This document shows positions 2,781-5,776 of a DNA stretch of 5,776 nucleotides, piece by piece. Origin of the DNA: Myxococcales bacterium (GTDB lineage: Bacteria; Myxococcota; Bradymonadia; REDH01); the NCBI GenBank assembly GCA_018970625.1, contig JAGWVZ010000254.1:1-5776 (forward strand). The letters are read 5' to 3'. The notes under the pieces were generated by a model that saw only the letters and a program-made list of their open reading frames with translations, ran no database searches and was not told where the DNA came from. The translations under genes and the position numbers were made by a program. Positions within the stretch are counted from its first letter, which is position 1; every line of letters starts with the position of its first letter.

Positions 2781-5776
2781 GGGCGCACACCCACGCTCGA
2801 TGAATCAGCGGATAGCGGAGCCGACGTGCTCGCTGATACAGGAGCAGATGGAGGGGGTGAGGTCGGCGTTTGCCCGGGTTCGCCGGGTTGTGGTGAGCAG
2901 TGCACCAACGAGCTCGATGACGACGGCGACGGTCTGCTGGATTGCGCCGACGGCGATTGCGTGATCGACGATGCCTGCGTGGTGAGCGGCTGCCCCGACC
3001 TCTCACTCGGGTCGTTTCTGGGCGATCCCCTCGTCAGCGGCACGACCGTGGGTGCGGGGGCTGACATCAGCTCGTCGTGTGCAGGCGACCTGGCCAATGA
3101 TGTCACCTACATCTGGCAGGCTCCCTCAGATGGCCGCTATCTGGCTCGCGTGACGTCGGGTGACTATTTGCCCGTGATTTCGGTGCGCAGCGGCTCGTGC
3201 ACGGGCACGGAGCTGGACTGTGCGGGCAACAGCGACACGCCTGAGGTCACTTTCGAGGCGCAGGCCGGTCAGCTGTACGTGCTGGTGGTGGACGGGGTGC
3301 GAGGTACAGCCGGTAGTTTCGTGTTGTCGTTGGTTCGGAAGGACGACGTAACAGCCGAGATCTGTTTCAACGGCCTCGATGATGACCAGAACGGCCTGTT
3401 CGATTGCGACGACCCGGCGTGCTCGTTTGCACCCGACTGCCAGATCGCGGTCGAGATCTGCGGCGACGGTTTAGACAATGATTTCAACGGGCTGGCTGAT
3501 TGCCAGGACCCTTTTTGTCAGGGCGTCCCTGAATGTTTCGGCGTCGAGGCGTGCTTCAATGGCGAAGATGACGACGCCGATGGCGCCATCGACTGCGAAG
3601 ACGAAGAGTGCCAGACCACACCATTCTGTGGGGCGGTTCGCGAGGACTGTTTCAACGGCTTCGACGACGATGGAAATGGACTGGTCGATTGCGACGACCC
3701 GTTCTGCCTGCAAACCGGGCAGTGTGAAGGGCGAACCGAAGACTGCTTCAATGGATTTGACGATGACCTGGACGGGCTCATCGACTGTCAGGACCCCTTC
3801 TGCATTGAGACAGGCCAGTGCGAAGGACGGCCCGAAGACTGTTTCAATGGCTTCGACGACGACGGCAATGGACTGGCAGACTGCGACGACCCCTTCTGTG
3901 TCGACTCGGGCATCTGCGAGGGCATCGAGCTCTGCTTCAACGGCATCGACGACGACGGCAACGGACTGACAGACTGTGAAGATTCTGTCTGTGCCTCTCG
4001 TCCGGAGTGCGGCGGCACATCGTCCGAAATTTGCAACAATCGGTTCGATGACGATGGCGACGGGCGGATTGACTGCCGCGACCCTGACTGCGCCGGCAGC
4101 CGCCTCTGCGCGAGGCCCGAGATTTGCGATAATCGGTTCGATGACGATAGCGACCGACTCATTGACTGCGCCGACTCGGATTGTGCAGCCGCGCCGAGCT
4201 GCTCAACGGCTTCCGAAGACTGCCTGAACGACCTCGACGACGATGGGGACGGGCGCATCGATTGCGTCGACCCCGACTGCGCCGGCAACCGCGCCTGCCT
4301 TGCCTCTCCCGAGGCCTGCGACAACGGCGTCGATGATGATCGCGACGGCTTCCTCGACTGCGGCGACCCTGATTGTTTTGCATCGCTGGCTTGCGCGGTC
4401 CCTGATAACGAAGACTGCGCCAACCGTCGCGACGACGATGGAGACGGTTTTGCGGATTGTGGAGACCCGGACTGCCAGCGGGACCCACGGTGCGTCGCGC
4501 CCGCCGAAGTCTGTGACAACGGTCGCGATGACGATGGCGACGTTCTCACCGATTGCCGCGACCCGCAGTGCCTGACCAACCCGGTCTGCTCGTTTGGCGT
4601 CGAGTTCTGCGGAAACGGCTTCGACGATGACTTCAATGGGTTCACCGACTGCGCCGACCTGGCATGCGTCGAAGACCCCAGCTGTGCCGAACCGACCTTC
4701 GAGGACTGTTTCAATGGCCTCGACGATGACTTTAACGGGTTCATCGACTGCGGTGACCCCGCATGCTTCGGTCTGCCCGAGTGCGGAACGACAGGTAGCG
4801 AAATCTGCCTGAACGGGTTCGATGACGACTTCAACGGGCTCATCGACTGCGAAGACCCCGTCTGTGCAGGTTCCCCGGATTGCGAACTCAGCGCCGAGGT
4901 CTGCACCGACCGCATTGACAACGATGGCAATGGCCTGGTGGATTGCGCCGATCCCGCCTGTGCCGACGACACGGTCTGCATTCCCCAACCCTGCCCTGCA
5001 ACCGTGCTCGGCTCACGTCTGGGCGAGGTCGCGTCGGGTCGTACGCTCGGTAGTCCGAATACATACTCGGGCACTTGCGGTGGTGCGCAGGCGCGAGAAA
5101 CGACCTTCGAATGGACCGCCCCGGCACCGGGCAACTATCGCATCTCCATCAGCAGCGCAGACTACGACACGCTCTTGTATGTGCGCCTCGGCAACTGCGA
5201 GGGCCGAGAGATCGCGTGCAACGACGACGACCCTACGGTTGGCATACGGTCTGCGGTCACCATCTCTGCTCGTGCGGGCGCAACCTTCGTCATTTTCGTG
5301 GATGGCTTTGGGCCCGATGAAGGAAACTTTGTCCTGAACATCACGGCAGTCGATAGCGCGACAACGGAGGTCGGCCGTTGCACGGACGGAATCGACAACG
5401 ACCGCGACGGCGTTCGTGATTGCGCCGACACCGACTGCGCCGCCGATGTGGCCTGCCGACCCGGCGAAGTGTGCACCAACGAAGTCGATGATGACCGCGA
5501 TGGTGCGATCGATTGCGCAGACCCGGACTGTCGAGGCACGGATGCCTGTGCTTCAGCGACCGAGATTTGCACCAACCGAATCGACGACAACGGCGACGGA
5601 CTCATCGACTGCGAGGACCCTGCGTGTATCGCCGCCGACGGTTCCTGCGTGGTCGTTGAGATTTGCGCAAATGGCGAAGACGACGACCTGAATGGTCGCA
5701 TCGACTGCGACGACCCTGCATGCGCGATGAGCCCGGACTGCATGGTGGCGCCCGAAGTGTGCAACAACAGTCTCGA
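2712..5776 (+). CDS. Large cysteine/aspartate-repeat lipoprotein with PPC-like modules (3' end outside window)
   Basis: The frame from ATG 2712 stays open for 1021 complete codons to the right edge, so the protein is longer still. Residues 1-22 form a lipoprotein signal peptide ending in LLSA-Cys23. A Ser/Asp/Gly-rich linker follows (about 24-60), then one Cys/Asp repeat (from Cys64), a PPC-like beta module (94-210), 17 repeats (first cysteines at 218 to 731), a second PPC-like module (761-881) and at least five more repeats (from 890). Each repeat reads C-x(13)-C-x(4)-C-x(5)-C, with a D-x-D-x-[DN]-G-x-x-D loop between the first two cysteines and usually D-P-x-C after. Similar 'NGxDDDxDGxxDC' motifs occur in myxobacterial surface proteins and resemble the putative metal-binding motif of MopE-type proteins. 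Likely role: metal-stabilised, disulfide-bonded surface protein. The exact function (adhesin, stalk, partner binding) is unknown. The N-terminal half of the loop is exceptionally acidic. Confidence 0.9.
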   Translation, partial: MSHPESRHLVGLLGLTMLLLSACGRTPTLDESADSGADVLADTGADGGGEVGVCPGSPGCGEQCTNELDDDGDGLLDCADGDCVIDDACVVSGCPDLSLGSFLGDPLVSGTTVGAGADISSSCAGDLANDVTYIWQAPSDGRYLARVTSGDYLPVISVRSGSCTGTELDCAGNSDTPEVTFEAQAGQLYVLVVDGVRGTAGSFVLSLVRKDDVTAEICFNGLDDDQNGLFDCDDPACSFAPDCQIAVEICGDGLDNDFNGLADCQDPFCQGVPECFGVEACFNGEDDDADGAIDCEDEECQTTPFCGAVREDCFNGFDDDGNGLVDCDDPFCLQTGQCEGRTEDCFNGFDDDLDGLIDCQDPFCIETGQCEGRPEDCFNGFDDDGNGLADCDDPFCVDSGICEGIELCFNGIDDDGNGLTDCEDSVCASRPECGGTSSEICNNRFDDDGDGRIDCRDPDCAGSRLCARPEICDNRFDDDSDRLIDCADSDCAAAPSCSTASEDCLNDLDDDGDGRIDCVDPDCAGNRACLASPEACDNGVDDDRDGFLDCGDPDCFASLACAVPDNEDCANRRDDDGDGFADCGDPDCQRDPRCVAPAEVCDNGRDDDGDVLTDCRDPQCLTNPVCSFGVEFCGNGFDDDFNGFTDCADLACVEDPSCAEPTFEDCFNGLDDDFNGFIDCGDPACFGLPECGTTGSEICLNGFDDDFNGLIDCEDPVCAGSPDCELSAEVCTDRIDNDGNGLVDCADPACADDTVCIPQPCPATVLGSRLGEVASGRTLGSPNTYSGTCGGAQARETTFEWTAPAPGNYRISISSADYDTLLYVRLGNCEGREIACNDDDPTVGIRSAVTISARAGATFVIFVDGFGPDEGNFVLNITAVDSATTEVGRCTDGIDNDRDGVRDCADTDCAADVACRPGEVCTNEVDDDRDGAIDCADPDCRGTDACASATEICTNRIDDNGDGLIDCEDPACIAADGSCVVVEICANGEDDDLNGRIDCDDPACAMSPDCMVAPEVCNNSL
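2901..2978 (+). repeat. Cys/Asp repeat 1 (isolated, before PPC-like module 1)
   Basis: First unit of the family: CTNELDDDGDGLLDC followed by ADGDC and a fourth Cys at 2976. It keeps the 13-4-5 cysteine spacing of later repeats but has Gly where Pro is usual in D-P-x-C. It is separated from the rest by the first PPC-like module. Confidence 0.85.
2991..3341 (+). other. PPC-like beta-sandwich module 1
   Basis: Residues 94-210. The pattern is that of bacterial pre-peptidase C-terminal (PPC) domains: LGS.LG...SG.T.G at the start, Y-I-W-x-A-P-x-x-G-x-Y in the middle, V-R-x-G-x-C-x-G-x-E-x-x-C, then A-G-x-x-Y-V-L-V-V-D-G and G-S-F-V-L-S-L at the end. It aligns step by step with the second module at 4992-5354. 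PPC-type modules usually serve as secreted-protein accessory or binding domains. No catalytic domain accompanies it in the visible part. Confidence 0.75.
3357..4979 (+). repeat. Array of 17 tandem Cys/Asp repeats (repeats 2-18)
   Basis: First cysteines lie at 3363, 3459, 3552, 3648, 3744, 3840, 3933, 4032, 4125, 4221, 4317, 4416, 4512, 4608, 4707, 4806 and 4902, so the period is 93, 96 or 99 bases (31-33 residues). The consensus is [PSTA]-E-x-C-x-N-G-x-D-D-D-x-[DN]-G-x-x-D-C-x-D-P-x-C-x(5)-C. Clustered variants are visible: 'CFNGFDDD' with 'DPFC' in repeats 5-7, 'DGDGR-ID' with 'DPDC' around 9-11, and 'DDDFNG' in 15-17. All length changes fall in the linkers between units, not between cysteines 1 and 3. 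Protein identity is much higher than DNA identity. Confidence 0.93.
4992..5354 (+). other. PPC-like beta-sandwich module 2
   Basis: Residues 761-881. Same order of motifs as module 1: LGSRLG...SGRTLG, T-F-E-W-T-A-P-x-x-G-x-Y, the acidic D-Y-D-T-L-L-Y-V-R-x-G-x-C-x-G-R-E-I-A-C-N-D-D-D, A-G-A-T-F-V-I-F-V-D-G and G-N-F-V-L-N-I. This copy is closer to the classical PPC pattern (fDTvLyv...C.nDD) than module 1, where 'DYLPVIS' replaces 'DYDTLLY' and the NDDD run is lost. Confidence 0.82.
5367..5776 (+). repeat. Second array of Cys/Asp repeats (19-23, last one cut by the window)
   Basis: First cysteines lie at 5379, 5472, 5568, 5664 and 5760. The spacing (93, 96, 96, 96) is that of the main array, so the array resumes in register after the PPC-like module. 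Repeat 19 has 'TEVGRC' instead of the usual 'xExC' lead, and 'DTDC' instead of 'DPxC'. Repeat 21 has D-D-N in the loop and one extra residue before its last cysteine. Repeat 23 is cut after CNNSL, so the number of further repeats is unknown. Confidence 0.92.

Noticed and set aside
3788..5134. A 448-codon antisense open frame, rich in Ser (SSSxPLxQSS-type repeats)
   Set aside because: It is the reverse reading of the Asp-codon repeats (GAC/GAT runs read as TCG/TCA) of the + strand lipoprotein. It has low complexity and no domain, and the sense frame has a signal peptide and conserved motifs.
3478..5691. A series of forward open frames rich in Thr, Ala, Met and Ser
   Set aside because: They lie in the +1 shifted frame of the repeat lipoprotein and are broken by stops. 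Their periodicity mirrors the 96-base repeat.
3357..5776. CRISPR-like or minisatellite reading of the regular 96-base periodicity
   Set aside because: The period comes from a conserved protein repeat. The DNA units differ at many synonymous positions and unit length varies between 93 and 99 bases in whole codons.
3363..5776. Identification as the myxobacterial disulfide repeat of the CGDGxxxxGExCDDGN type
   Set aside because: The cysteine spacing and the D-D-D-x-D-G-x-x-D-C core differ, and the G-E-x-C-D-D-G-N signature is missing.

Overview
The window looks like chromosomal DNA of a GC-rich (roughly 60-65% by eye) Gram-negative bacterium. The best guess is Myxococcota or the related Bradymonadota. 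Pointers to this are the large lipoprotein with a Ser/Asp/Gly-rich linker after its lipobox, its long array of Cys/Asp repeats of the 'NGxDDDxDGxxDCxDPxC' kind, and inserted PPC-like beta modules. This assignment is an inference from protein style, not from a marker gene.

Layout: (1) 1-1733, + strand: the tail of an ABC-2 type permease overlaps by 4 bp with a complete ABC ATPase, forming an exporter operon whose start lies left of the window. (2) 1734-1857: a short convergent intergenic region with a strong GC-rich hairpin, the likely transcription end for both flanking genes. (3) 1858-2565, - strand: a short carbon-nitrogen hydrolase (nitrilase superfamily) with the complete Glu-Lys-Cys triad. 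(4) 2566-2711: a divergent intergenic region with a plausible sigma70-type promoter for the right-hand gene. (5) 2712 to the right edge, + strand: an open reading frame of at least 1021 codons with no stop, encoding a secreted or outer-surface lipoprotein. It begins with a clean lipobox and continues with 23 copies (the last cut by the window edge) of a 31-33-residue, four-cysteine, EF-hand-like repeat. Two PPC-like modules split the array as 1 + 17 + 5 or more repeats.

The ABC exporter pair acts as a unit. Nothing in the sequence ties the hydrolase or the lipoprotein to it. The most unusual item is the repeat lipoprotein. Its loops match the D-x-D-x-[DN]-G-x-[hydrophobic]-D-x-x-[DE] Ca2+-binding spacing, and each is clamped by four regularly spaced cysteines. 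This suggests a rigid, acidic, disulfide-stapled, metal-loaded rod on the cell surface. Long open frames antisense to this gene, or in its other forward frame, are compositional shadows. No RNA genes, CRISPR arrays or insertion sequences were seen.
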